NCBI RefSeq assembly: GCF_004770765.1
Contig: NZ_RQFK01000026.1
Coordinates: 744,001-808,000 of the forward strand
Length of the DNA stretch: 64,000 nt
Direction of reading: 5' to 3'
From: Leptospira noumeaensis
GTDB lineage: Bacteria; Spirochaetota; Leptospiria; Leptospirales; Leptospiraceae
Shown: positions 26,230-34,702 of the stretch, one piece after another
Position numbering within the stretch: position 1 is the first letter of the stretch
Layout of the letters: every line of letters starts with the position of its first letter
Translations under genes and position numbers: made by a program
The notes under the pieces: model-generated
Databases searched by the model: none
Seen by the model: only the letters and a program-made list of their open reading frames with translations
What the model was told of the DNA's origin: nothing

Positions 26230-27783
26230 ATGAAATCTGGAATTTATCGTGATTACAAAAGTTATGCGAAGAATGAAACCATCCTTGTTGATGTAGTGGT
26301 AATTGGTTCTGGATGCGGTGGGTCAACTATGGCCTATGAACTTTCCAAAAAAGGAATCAAAGTGGCCCTTATCGAACAGGGCGGAAACTATCATACAGGA
26401 ACCTTTGATAACCATGAACTCAATATGGGTGGCAAAGTTTCAGCAGAGAGAAATTTTCATACCACAGCAGATGGTGGGATCAACCTTGTGTATGGAAATA
26501 ATTTGGGTGGGGCATCGGTTCATTATTGGGCTGATAGTTACCGCACACCGGATGACCGGTTGTTATTATGGAATCGTAAGTACGGAATCGAAAATCACCT
26601 TCCCGAAGATTTACATTCCTATTGGCCGGAATTGGAAGCTGACCTTCATGTAACCCCAGCGGGTGAAGAATCTTTTAATCCGATGAACCGACTGTTTCGT
26701 AGTGCCTCACAAAGATTAGGTTGGGAAGGTCATTCCGTCCCACAAGCTAGAAAAAACTGTCAGAAGTCCGGACATTGTATGCAAGGATGTATGTTTGGAG
26801 CCAAACAGTCCCAACTTGTAACTCATATCCCAAGAGCCGTTCAATTGGGTACAGATGTTTATACTGATCTTCGTGCGGAAAAGTTAGTGATGAAAGGACA
26901 GAAAGTTGCCGGACTCGAAGCTGTGGTGATTGATAGAAGGACACTTCGACCTACGGCCACAAAGGTAATTTTCCAATCCAAAGCAGTTTGTGTTTCCGCA
27001 GGTGGATTTGGAAGTTCAACTTTTTTACTTCGTAATGGTTTAAAAAAAAGGTTACCTGCACTTGGTGAGTATTTAGCAATCAATCCATCTCCCATGGTAC
27101 ATGCATTATATGAAGAACCCATCATCCAATGGAGAAACATTCCTGCAGCATATGGAGTGGAGGACTTTCGTTTGGCTAGATACCAAAATGGAAAGTACAA
27201 AGAGGGTGGGTATATGCTGATGCCAAACCAATTGCAACCGGCCACTCTTGCGGCCCTCGTCCCTAGTTTTGGAAAAGATCATTATTCTTATATGAAACAA
27301 ATGGAACATTTAGGTGGAACCATTGGATGGATTGATGACGTGGACGGGGAACTTGGTTCCATCGAAGTGGATCTATTTGGAAAGAGAAAAATCAATTACC
27401 CTTTTGGAAAGGTCACCAAACAAATCTTTAGTGATCTCACATACAAACAAATGAAGTTAAATTTTGAAGCAGGTGCCAAAGAAGTATTACTTGCGGGTAT
27501 GAAACTTCGCAAATTCTCCAAATTACCTAAAAAAGAAGAAATTGATTCTCTGGCATGGAGGCCTGCGGAATTTCCAATGGCGGCTCCCCATCCTGCGGGC
27601 GGGTGCCGGATGGGAAAATCGATTGAAAATTCTGTTGTGAATTCTCGCCACCAAGTGCATGGATTTGAGAACCTGTTTGTGGCAGACTCTTCTGTTTTTC
27701 CTACAGGAGTAAGTGTAGATCCTAGTTTTACCATTATGGCTTTTAGTAAAAAAGCCTCAGAGTTTGTAATGGATGTTATGTGA
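26230..27783 (+). CDS. GMC-family FAD oxidoreductase
   Basis: 517 residues from ATG 26230, which has AAGGAG 7 bp upstream. FAD-binding VVVIGSGCGGSTMAYELSKKG at the N-terminus, NNLGGASVHYWADSYR (GMC signature region), CMQGCMFGAKQSQLVTHIPRA, and the C-terminal HPAGGCRMG followed by NLFVADSSVFPTGVSVDPSFTIMA, with the catalytic histidine in APHPAGG. Closest in style to gluconate/cholesterol oxidase-type dehydrogenases. It has no signal peptide of its own, consistent with export bound to the Tat-like small subunit. The substrate is unknown. Confidence 0.92.
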   Translation: MKSGIYRDYKSYAKNETILVDVVVIGSGCGGSTMAYELSKKGIKVALIEQGGNYHTGTFDNHELNMGGKVSAERNFHTTADGGINLVYGNNLGGASVHYWADSYRTPDDRLLLWNRKYGIENHLPEDLHSYWPELEADLHVTPAGEESFNPMNRLFRSASQRLGWEGHSVPQARKNCQKSGHCMQGCMFGAKQSQLVTHIPRAVQLGTDVYTDLRAEKLVMKGQKVAGLEAVVIDRRTLRPTATKVIFQSKAVCVSAGGFGSSTFLLRNGLKKRLPALGEYLAINPSPMVHALYEEPIIQWRNIPAAYGVEDFRLARYQNGKYKEGGYMLMPNQLQPATLAALVPSFGKDHYSYMKQMEHLGGTIGWIDDVDGELGSIEVDLFGKRKINYPFGKVTKQIFSDLTYKQMKLNFEAGAKEVLLAGMKLRKFSKLPKKEEIDSLAWRPAEFPMAAPHPAGGCRMGKSIENSVVNSRHQVHGFENLFVADSSVFPTGVSVDPSFTIMAFSKKASEFVMDVM

Positions 27784-28975
27784 GATTTTTATTTCTAAAA
27801 ACTGCTACGGTTTCTACGTGGTCAGTTCTTGGAAACATATCCACAGGTTGGACGGAATTTAAAAAGTATTGTCTTGCGAGAAGGTTTGTGTCCTCTCTTA
27901 GGCTCACTGGATCACAAGATACATAGACTATTTTTTTAAAACCCATTCCTAAAATGGTTTCTGCCACTTCGACACCGAGTCCTGTGCGCGGCGGATCCAG
28001 TACTAAGGTGTCATAGTTTTTTCCAAATAAACTTGGTAATACTTCGGCCACTCTACCTTTGCGAAACCGTACATTATGTACCTTATTATACTTAATAGAT
28101 TCCAAGGCTGTTCTATGAGAATTGGGATTTTCTTCGATTCCCATCACTTCTTTACAATTTCCTGAAATCCAAAATGAAATGGTTCCAATCCCTGAATACG
28201 CATCAATGACACGGGATTCTGGTTCAATTTCATCCAAAACCAAATTATACAAACTTGGCGTTTGGATGGGGTTTACTTGTAAAAAAGTAGAAAGGCCTAC
28301 GCGGAATTTATGTTTTCCAAAATGTTCGTGGATGTATGGTCTACCCCATAACAAATGTTCTTCGCGACCTAGTGCCATGGTGGTGTGTTTGGTATTGATG
28401 TTTTGGATGATACCAACTATTTTACCAAACTTTCCCGTTTTACCAATTCGGTTTTGAATGGCAGTGTGGAGTCTTTTGGAAGCATCTTTTGCGTGTGGAA
28501 TATCTTCTTTCGCTGTAACAATTCCTAAAATGATTTCTCCGGTAGAAAAAGATTTTCTTGCCACAAGGTATTTCATCATTCCGCGTCTAGATTTTTCGTT
28601 ATAAGGAAGGAGTCCTTCTCGCCTAGCCCATTGTTTGACGGCCAGTGCAATTTCCGTAAGACCTGGATCTTGGATATCGCATTCGGTTTGGTCTAGGACA
28701 AATGTGGATTCCTTATTAAAGAGACCCAAAGTAAGGAGAGTTTTGTTTCCAATGATCCTTCTTCCGAAAGGAAGTTGGATTTTGTGACGGTATTTCTCAG
28801 GAGAAGGGCTTGGAACAATGGTACGAAATTCTAAGTGGCGATATGTTTTAAAAAGTTCTTTGATGTTTTGTTCTTTTTTACGAAGTTCTTTGGTGTAATC
28901 AATGTCTAGATAATTACAACCACCACAGGTTCCGAAGTGGGTGCAGATTTTTGTACCGGGATTGGTTTGTGTCAT
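27776..28975 (-). CDS. rlmD: 23S rRNA (uracil-C5)-methyltransferase, RlmD/TrmA family
   Basis: 399 residues from ATG 28975, whose A shares an ATGA with the pyrD stop. An N-terminal cysteine cluster CTHFGTCGGCNYLDI supplies the [4Fe-4S] ligands seen in RlmD/RlmC. The methyltransferase core has VIDAYSGIGTISFWI (SAM), DPPRTGLGVEV and IVYVSCDPVSLREDTNLL with the catalytic Cys, then VDMFPRTDHVETVAVF. The TRAM domain is shortened or absent before the FeS motif. The exact target uridine (747 or 1939) cannot be assigned by eye. It converges with the GMC gene by 8 bp. Confidence 0.88.
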   Translation of the reverse strand: MTQTNPGTKICTHFGTCGGCNYLDIDYTKELRKKEQNIKELFKTYRHLEFRTIVPSPSPEKYRHKIQLPFGRRIIGNKTLLTLGLFNKESTFVLDQTECDIQDPGLTEIALAVKQWARREGLLPYNEKSRRGMMKYLVARKSFSTGEIILGIVTAKEDIPHAKDASKRLHTAIQNRIGKTGKFGKIVGIIQNINTKHTTMALGREEHLLWGRPYIHEHFGKHKFRVGLSTFLQVNPIQTPSLYNLVLDEIEPESRVIDAYSGIGTISFWISGNCKEVMGIEENPNSHRTALESIKYNKVHNVRFRKGRVAEVLPSLFGKNYDTLVLDPPRTGLGVEVAETILGMGFKKIVYVSCDPVSLREDTNLLARQYFLNSVQPVDMFPRTDHVETVAVFRNKNLT

Positions 28976-30045
28976 AATGGATTTCCGGTTCCTACAAGTT
29001 CGGAGATATTGGAGAGTTTCTTTTCTTTGATCACTTTGTCGAGATAAGAACAAATTTGGTAAGGAAGAAATGGTCCTTCGTAGATATAACCTGTATAAAT
29101 TTGGATGAGGTTGGCTCCGGCTTCGATCATACGTTTTGCTTTTTCACCTGAGTCGATTCCTCCCACTCCGATGATAGGAATTTGTCCTTTTAGAGTTTTG
29201 TAAGCAAGGGATACAAAGTGAAGGGATCTTTCAAATAGTGGTGCACCGGAAAGTCCACCTTCTTCTGGATTGGTTTCCCCGAGTACCTCTTTGTTTAGTG
29301 TGGTGTTAGTCAGTATGACACCATTAATTTTATAATCCAAACATACTTTTAGATTATCGACTAACTCTTCTTCTGATAAGTCGGGAGCAAATTTTAAATA
29401 CAAAGGAATGGGAAATTTGTGATCAAAAGCAGAATGGATTCCTTGAATGAGATCAATTAAAGTTTTTTTGGATTGGAGAGAACGTAATCCCGGAGTATTG
29501 GGAGAGCTGATATTAATGACAGCGTAATCTCCATAAGGAACCAACTTCTTTAGTGTATAAACATAATCACCAACAGCATTTTCTAATTCAGTGACTTTGG
29601 ATTTACCAGCATTGATCCCACGGATTCCATTTTTTCGTTGGTTCTTTAAATTGGATTCGGCGATATCTGCACCTGGGTTATTGAATCCCATTCGGTTGAT
29701 GAGGGCTTTGTGATTTGGATAACGAAAGAGTCTTGGTTTGTCATTGCCTGGTTGTTTTTTGGCAGTGATGGTTCCCACTTCGATGAATCCAAATCCCATA
29801 TGAATCATTGTAGGAAATAGTTCTGTGGTTTTGTCAAAACCTGCAGCAAGTCCTAATGGATTGGGAAAATGGATCCCTTGGATGGTTTGTTCCAATCGTT
29901 TGGATTTGTATTGGAATAGGGAACTAAGGGTTTTATGGAAAAAAGGGATTTTTTGTGAAAGAGAAAGGAAAGTTGCCACCAAATGGTGTGCAGATTCTGG
30001 ATCTAAATGAAAGAGAATAGGTTTGATGATGTGATTGTATAACAA
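28972..30045 (-). CDS. pyrD: Dihydroorotate dehydrogenase (quinone), class 2
   Basis: Oxidises dihydroorotate to orotate with FMN and quinone. 357 residues, the membrane-associated class 2 length. GIHFPNPLGLAAGFDKT, GFIEVGTITAKKQPGNDKPRLFR and NRMGFNNPGA near the N-terminus. VINISSPNTPGLRSLQ carries the catalytic Ser region of class 2. FMN-binding IGVGGIDSGEKAKRMIEAGANLIQIYTGYIYEGP closes the barrel. Coupled by ATGA to rlmD. Confidence 0.97.
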   Translation of the reverse strand: MLYNHIIKPILFHLDPESAHHLVATFLSLSQKIPFFHKTLSSLFQYKSKRLEQTIQGIHFPNPLGLAAGFDKTTELFPTMIHMGFGFIEVGTITAKKQPGNDKPRLFRYPNHKALINRMGFNNPGADIAESNLKNQRKNGIRGINAGKSKVTELENAVGDYVYTLKKLVPYGDYAVINISSPNTPGLRSLQSKKTLIDLIQGIHSAFDHKFPIPLYLKFAPDLSEEELVDNLKVCLDYKINGVILTNTTLNKEVLGETNPEEGGLSGAPLFERSLHFVSLAYKTLKGQIPIIGVGGIDSGEKAKRMIEAGANLIQIYTGYIYEGPFLPYQICSYLDKVIKEKKLSNISELVGTGNPL

Positions 30046-30145
30046 AAGGAGAACCCTATCGTTGATTCTTTTTTCACGCTCTTTTCTTACAATTTCTTTC
30101 CGAAAATAGCGTTCTTTCAGAGACTCATTATCAGGACTTTACTGA

Positions 30146-31762
30146 ATGACAATTAATTCTTCATTTCCTCGAATTTGGCAAAATCCTTCCGACTTTCCGG
30201 CGGATGTTGTTCTCCGGGAATTGGAAAACCTACTCAGATCCAATCCGGATTTTTGGCTTAAAATCAATAAAGAAGGAATCATTGTAGATTATAAATCTTC
30301 AAGGTTTGTGAACATTGGAGATAAACCAGAAACCTTACTTGGCAAACATATTGATGTGGGTCTTCCTCCTTACTTACGTGAAATTGCAACAGAAGCCCTT
30401 GCTTATTTATCTGAGAAAAAAAGCCAAGTGTTTTGGAAAGAGTATTCTTATGGTATAGAACCAAACATACGTCATGTGGAAGTACGTTTTGTGGTTTTAT
30501 ATGAAGGTTACATCATGTCCAATCACCGGGACATTACAGAAAGAAAAAGATTAGAAAGTGCTTTTCTCGAAAGTGAGTCTAGATTTCTTTCCATGGCACA
30601 AAATGCTGCCGATTCTATTGTCATTATCAATGATGAAGGGATCATTCAGTTTTTTAATAAAACTGCAGAAAAAACATTCAGTTATGACCAAGAAGAAGTA
30701 ATAGGAAAAAATATATCGCTGATCATTCCTGATGGATATAAAGGAAAACAAAATACCTTTCTGAAAAAATACAAAGATACTGAGTTTCAACATCTAATCG
30801 GCGTGGGAAGGGAACTTGTCGCACAACGAAAGTCAGGTGAAATTTTTCCTTGTGAATTGTCTGTAGGAGAATTTAAAACGAAATCTGGTAAAATGTTTAC
30901 TGGAATTTTACGTGACATTAGCCAAAGGAAACTCCAAGAAGAAGAACTTTATCAATATAGAAATCATTTAGAGGATTTGGTAGAAAGCCAAACTATGGAC
31001 TTAAAAATGTCCAAAAATATTGCAGAAGAAGCTTCTTATATGAAGTCGTTATTTCTCGCAAATATCTCACACGAATTAAAAACACCAATTCACGCCATTC
31101 TAAGTTACGCCGAACTTGGGGAAGAAAAATCAGCCACAGTTTCTCCAGAAAAAATTAAAGAATACTTCCAGATCATTGATTCCTCAGGAAAACGACTGTT
31201 AGGTTTGCTAGAAAACCTGTTAGATATTGCCAAATTAGAATCAGGCAAAATGCGATATCTTTTCGAAAAAAACTGCTTAAAAGAAACAACTAAATTTGTG
31301 ATCAACGAAATGCGCTTAATTTTGGAAAAAAGAGGGATCACAGTTGTTTTAGTAGACAAGGAAGAACGTTGGGAAGCCGAGTTTGATTACGAACGGATCC
31401 AGCAGGTGATACGAAATATTCTATCAAACGCATTAAAATTCATCCCAAATGACACTAATATTGAAATTAGTATGGTTCGAAGAGAATTTATTCCGAGAAA
31501 AACTCAGTCGTATGTAAATGGTATCGGAATACAAATTCGTGACTTTGGGCCGGGAATTCCTCCCGAAGATTTGGATAAAATTTTTGAAAAATTCATCCAG
31601 TCCAAACAAGTGAAAGCAGGAACCAAGGGAACGGGCCTAGGTTTGTCCATTTCAAGAGAGATCGTAAATGACCACCACGGATTGTTGTATGCCGAGAACC
31701 ATGAATCAAAGGGAGCTATTTTTACTATGTTAATTCCTTGTTCTCGCGAGGGTCTTCGATGA
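30146..31762 (+). CDS. PAS-PAS sensor histidine kinase
   Basis: 538 residues, no membrane segments. PAS 1 near residues 30-140 (DFWLKINKEGIIVDYKSSRF), PAS 2 near 155-270 (NAADSIVIINDEGIIQFFNKTAEKTFSYDQEEVIG, FTGILRDISQRK), then a coiled coil and HisKA (SLFLANISHELKTPIHAILSYAE), followed by HATPase (N-box IRNILSNALKFIPN, G1 DFGPGIPPEDL, G2 KGTGLGLSISREI). Its stop overlaps by 4 bp the start of the receiver-HATPase gene, so the two form a cognate pair. The input is probably cytoplasmic (redox or small ligand). Confidence 0.93.
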   Translation: MTINSSFPRIWQNPSDFPADVVLRELENLLRSNPDFWLKINKEGIIVDYKSSRFVNIGDKPETLLGKHIDVGLPPYLREIATEALAYLSEKKSQVFWKEYSYGIEPNIRHVEVRFVVLYEGYIMSNHRDITERKRLESAFLESESRFLSMAQNAADSIVIINDEGIIQFFNKTAEKTFSYDQEEVIGKNISLIIPDGYKGKQNTFLKKYKDTEFQHLIGVGRELVAQRKSGEIFPCELSVGEFKTKSGKMFTGILRDISQRKLQEEELYQYRNHLEDLVESQTMDLKMSKNIAEEASYMKSLFLANISHELKTPIHAILSYAELGEEKSATVSPEKIKEYFQIIDSSGKRLLGLLENLLDIAKLESGKMRYLFEKNCLKETTKFVINEMRLILEKRGITVVLVDKEERWEAEFDYERIQQVIRNILSNALKFIPNDTNIEISMVRREFIPRKTQSYVNGIGIQIRDFGPGIPPEDLDKIFEKFIQSKQVKAGTKGTGLGLSISREIVNDHHGLLYAENHESKGAIFTMLIPCSREGLR

Positions 31763-32688
31763 TCAACCTACTAGCGGTAGACGATGAAATGATCAACTTG
31801 ATGATCATTGATGAGTCTTTGTCTGATAAAGGTTTTAATGTTGTCAAAGCAAAAGATGGAGAAGAGGCCTTTCAAATCCTAAGCTCTGATGTTTCATTAT
31901 TTCATGCCATTATTTTGGATCGACTTATGCCAAAAATGGATGGAATCGAACTTTTAAAAAAAATCAAACGATCTGAAAAGTATAAAGACATTCCTGTGAT
32001 CTTTCAAACGGCTATGAGTTCTGTCACAGATATGACTGAAGGATTGGACGCCGGTGCTTTTTATTATTTAACAAAACCATATTCTCGAACTTTGTTAGTT
32101 CGGATTGTTCAAACAGCGGTAGAACATTTTATCAAACTGCAACGTGCGAAAGAAGACTTACACAAAGGGATGGGTGCACTTCGGCATATGATTACTGGAG
32201 AGTTTCGCATTCGTTCCATTCGTGAATCTCATGAGTTGGCGCCACTTCTAGCCAATGCTTGCCCTGATCCCGAACGTGTGTTAACTGGAATTATGGAAAT
32301 TTTAAACAATGCCATAGAACACGGAAACTTGGGAATTTCTTACCAAGAAAAATCCGAACTCCATGATAATGATAAACTTATGGAAGAAATTTTTAGAAGA
32401 TTAGATACTCCTGAGTTTAAAGATAAATTTGTAAAAGTTACCTTCGATAAAAATGAACATCATATAGAAATTCGCGTGAGTGACCAAGGTAAAGGTTTTG
32501 ATTGGCAAAGGTATTTATCAGTGGAAGCAATGACAAAGAATGCTTTTAAAACCCACGGACGTGGGATTTTTATGGCACGTAAGTTGTCCTTCGACGATCT
32601 TTCTTATACCGATGAAGGTAGAACTGCTGTGATCCGAATCAACTTATCCAATAAACAAGGGAATTTACTTACCGACTTTCAAGAATAA
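31759..32688 (+). CDS. Receiver domain fused to an RsbW-like HATPase
   Basis: 309 residues from ATG 31759 (GAGGG upstream; ATGA overlap with the kinase). The receiver (residues 1-125) has LLAVDDEMIN, phosphoacceptor D in AIILDRLMPKMDGIE and K in YYLTKPYS. A linker is followed by an ATPase of the GHKL fold: N-box IMEILNNAIEHGN, G1 SDQGKGFDWQ, G2 THGRGIFMARKL. There is no HisKA dimerisation domain, so the output resembles anti-sigma serine kinases (RsbW/SpoIIAB) rather than a His kinase. It may phosphorylate STAS proteins such as those at 117-488 or 9021-9413. Confidence 0.88.
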   Translation: MINLLAVDDEMINLMIIDESLSDKGFNVVKAKDGEEAFQILSSDVSLFHAIILDRLMPKMDGIELLKKIKRSEKYKDIPVIFQTAMSSVTDMTEGLDAGAFYYLTKPYSRTLLVRIVQTAVEHFIKLQRAKEDLHKGMGALRHMITGEFRIRSIRESHELAPLLANACPDPERVLTGIMEILNNAIEHGNLGISYQEKSELHDNDKLMEEIFRRLDTPEFKDKFVKVTFDKNEHHIEIRVSDQGKGFDWQRYLSVEAMTKNAFKTHGRGIFMARKLSFDDLSYTDEGRTAVIRINLSNKQGNLLTDFQE

Positions 32689-32694
32689 TTAAAG

Positions 32695-33336
32695 TTATAA
32701 TAAAAACACTGATGGTTCTGCGAAATTATGAATGATTTGATTCACATAAATCTTTAGTTCTTGTTCCGTATGGGATGTGGCCACTCCGATGATGGAACAT
32801 CCTGCCGCTTTACCTGATTGTAAACCTGCAAGGGAATCTTCGAAAACCACACAATCTTTTGGTGCCAGTCCTAATTCCTTTGCGCAGAGTTCATACACTT
32901 GTGGGTCTGGTTTGCCTTTTTCCACTTTTGATCCATCGATAATCACATCAAAATAATGTCTTAAAGATAGATTGTCTAAAGTAAAATCGACATTCATGGG
33001 AGGGGCGGAAGTCCCAAGGGCAATTTTTACATTTTGGGCTTTTAAAAAATCTAAGTATTCTACAAGCCCTGTATGGGGTTTCATTTCTTTTTTATATAAA
33101 GTTTGGTACCAACTTTCTTTTTCATCACCATACTCTTTACATTTTTGGTCTGAAATATTTCCAAAGATCATTCGAAATAGATCGGCATTGGTTTTACCAT
33201 TGAAGGTATCGCGGTAAATTTCGGAGTTTAATGGAAAATTATATTTTTTTGAAAACTCCATCCATGCTTTAAAATGAAAAGTATGGTTATCAACCACAAC
33301 TCCATCCATATCAAAAATAAATCCTTTATGTTTCAT
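32695..33336 (-). CDS. HAD-superfamily hydrolase, beta-phosphoglucomutase/phosphatase-like
   Basis: 213 residues from ATG 33336, chosen because AAAGGAAT lies 7 bp upstream; longer in-frame openings run into the RluA gene. HAD motif I is FDMDGVVVDN with both Asp, motif II LGTSAPP, motif III KVEKGKPDPQVY and motif IV VFEDSLAGLQSGKAAGC. The helical cap lies between motifs I and II. The DMDGVVVDN-type opening is typical of beta-phosphoglucomutases and sugar phosphatases; the substrate is unproven. Starts 11 bp before the end of the upstream pseudouridine synthase gene, and convergent with the HATPase gene. Confidence 0.9.
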   Translation of the reverse strand: MKHKGFIFDMDGVVVDNHTFHFKAWMEFSKKYNFPLNSEIYRDTFNGKTNADLFRMIFGNISDQKCKEYGDEKESWYQTLYKKEMKPHTGLVEYLDFLKAQNVKIALGTSAPPMNVDFTLDNLSLRHYFDVIIDGSKVEKGKPDPQVYELCAKELGLAPKDCVVFEDSLAGLQSGKAAGCSIIGVATSHTEQELKIYVNQIIHNFAEPSVFLL

Positions 33337-34039
33337 TTGAATTCCTTTCATATCCACTGACAAGCCCTGAAATAAAGTTTGGGATTTTGGTTTCAAATGT
33401 AAGTTCTTTTTTACTAAACGGATGAGTCAATTGAATGGAGAAAGAATGTAAGGCCATTCGCGGATAAGATCTTGTATCGTTTCCATACTTTGTATCACCC
33501 ACAATCGGATGTTTTTTATCAGAGAGATGGACACGGATTTGATTTTTTCTGCCAGTTAAAAGTTCAATTTCTAATAAAGAATATAAGTTTGTTTCTTTTA
33601 AAACTTTGTATTTTGTTTTCGATAGTTTTCCAAGTTCAGGTTCGTCTGTGGAATACACTCGGTGTGCTTTTGATTCCACAAGATAGGATTGGATCATTCC
33701 AGACTTTTCTTTCCAATTCCCATGGCTCACGGCAAGATAGATTTTTTTAGTTTTGTCCCAGGATTCTTGGAGTGTTTGTTTTGCAATTTCTGTTTTTGCA
33801 AATACCAAAATTCCGGAAGTTTCTCTATCTAACCTGTGAACAATGAAGATTCTATTTTTGGATCTTTCGCTTCCTTTTTTCACATAATCCATCAGAGCCG
33901 CATAAGCAGTTTTTGATTTTTCGGATTCGGTAGCGATGGTTAAGAGACCTTGCGGTTTGTCTACAACAAGGATGTCTCTATCTTCATATAAAATGCTAAG
34001 GCCTTTCGGTAAAAATCGCGTATTTGTTTTTTGTTTCAT
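33326..34039 (-). CDS. RluA-family pseudouridine synthase
   Basis: 237 residues without an S4 domain. The catalytic motif is IVHRLDRETSGILVFAKT (Asp in HRLDRETSG). ILYEDRDILVVDKPQGLLT precedes it, and the lysine/arginine region ELLTGRKNQIRVHLSDKKHPIVGDTKYG follows. The short form resembles RluA/TruC (tRNA U32/U65 or 23S U746). The exact site is unknown. Confidence 0.92.
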   Translation of the reverse strand: MKQKTNTRFLPKGLSILYEDRDILVVDKPQGLLTIATESEKSKTAYAALMDYVKKGSERSKNRIFIVHRLDRETSGILVFAKTEIAKQTLQESWDKTKKIYLAVSHGNWKEKSGMIQSYLVESKAHRVYSTDEPELGKLSKTKYKVLKETNLYSLLEIELLTGRKNQIRVHLSDKKHPIVGDTKYGNDTRSYPRMALHSFSIQLTHPFSKKELTFETKIPNFISGLVSGYERNSNET

Positions 34040-34132
34040 TCTTTCTTTAGTAATTTTGATGGTCTTCAGGTTGTTTTATTTATCAGCCAATTCGAAAGCA
34101 AAATTTGTATTATTTTGAGATGCGATTGTTAT

Positions 34133-34555
34133 TTACCAAGGTACGATATTTCCTCTGGGGCGCAGGATTAAAATTTCATTCCCAGAGGAAAGTGCCAATA
34201 CTTCTCTTTGCTTTGGATGAACTGAAAAAAGATGTGGTCCATCAAATTCTTTTTGGTAAAACATCTTAGCTTGGATTTTCCAGATTAAACTACCATCTAA
34301 CAAACTGATACGGTAGATATAATAATCACTAGTGCCGATGATGGCTGACTTCCCATCCGTATGGTATAAAATGTTAAAAATATTTTGTCCGTCGATTTGC
34401 GGTGAAATTCGATTTTGGATCTGCCAAGAGGAGTTTGGATCGACGGTATTTTTCCCTTCTCGACCAATCACTGGAAATTTGAAATCGGGTGTAGGAGCTG
34501 CCCAAAGAGTAGTGGCTAGAATTCCAAAAAGGAGAAGGTACTGACGCATCCACAT
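34133..34555 (-). CDS. Small exported protein with a beta-propeller-like segment
   Basis: 140 residues from ATG 34555 (34549 is also possible). Signal peptide MRQYLLLFGILATTLWAAPT. The mature part shows WD/PQQ-like strands: NILYHTDGKSAIIGTSDYYIYRISLLDGSLIWKI, then SVHPKQREVLALSSGNEILIL. That is only one to two blades, far short of a propeller, so it is either a fragment-like stand-alone protein or an oligomer-forming mini-propeller. No Shine-Dalgarno sequence is clear. Function unknown. Confidence 0.65.
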   Translation of the reverse strand: MWMRQYLLLFGILATTLWAAPTPDFKFPVIGREGKNTVDPNSSWQIQNRISPQIDGQNIFNILYHTDGKSAIIGTSDYYIYRISLLDGSLIWKIQAKMFYQKEFDGPHLFSVHPKQREVLALSSGNEILILRPRGNIVPW

Positions 34556-34702
34556 GAGTCTAAGGAAGGATAGAAAACGGGTCAAGACTTGTCTATTTCC
34601 GAACGGGCAGAACAAAGAGTTTAGCTCAAAAAGAAATTAGTTTAATTTATTGAATAAATATCCGTTAAAACAGATATTGGTTTCCAAGGAAGCCGTACGA
34701 CT

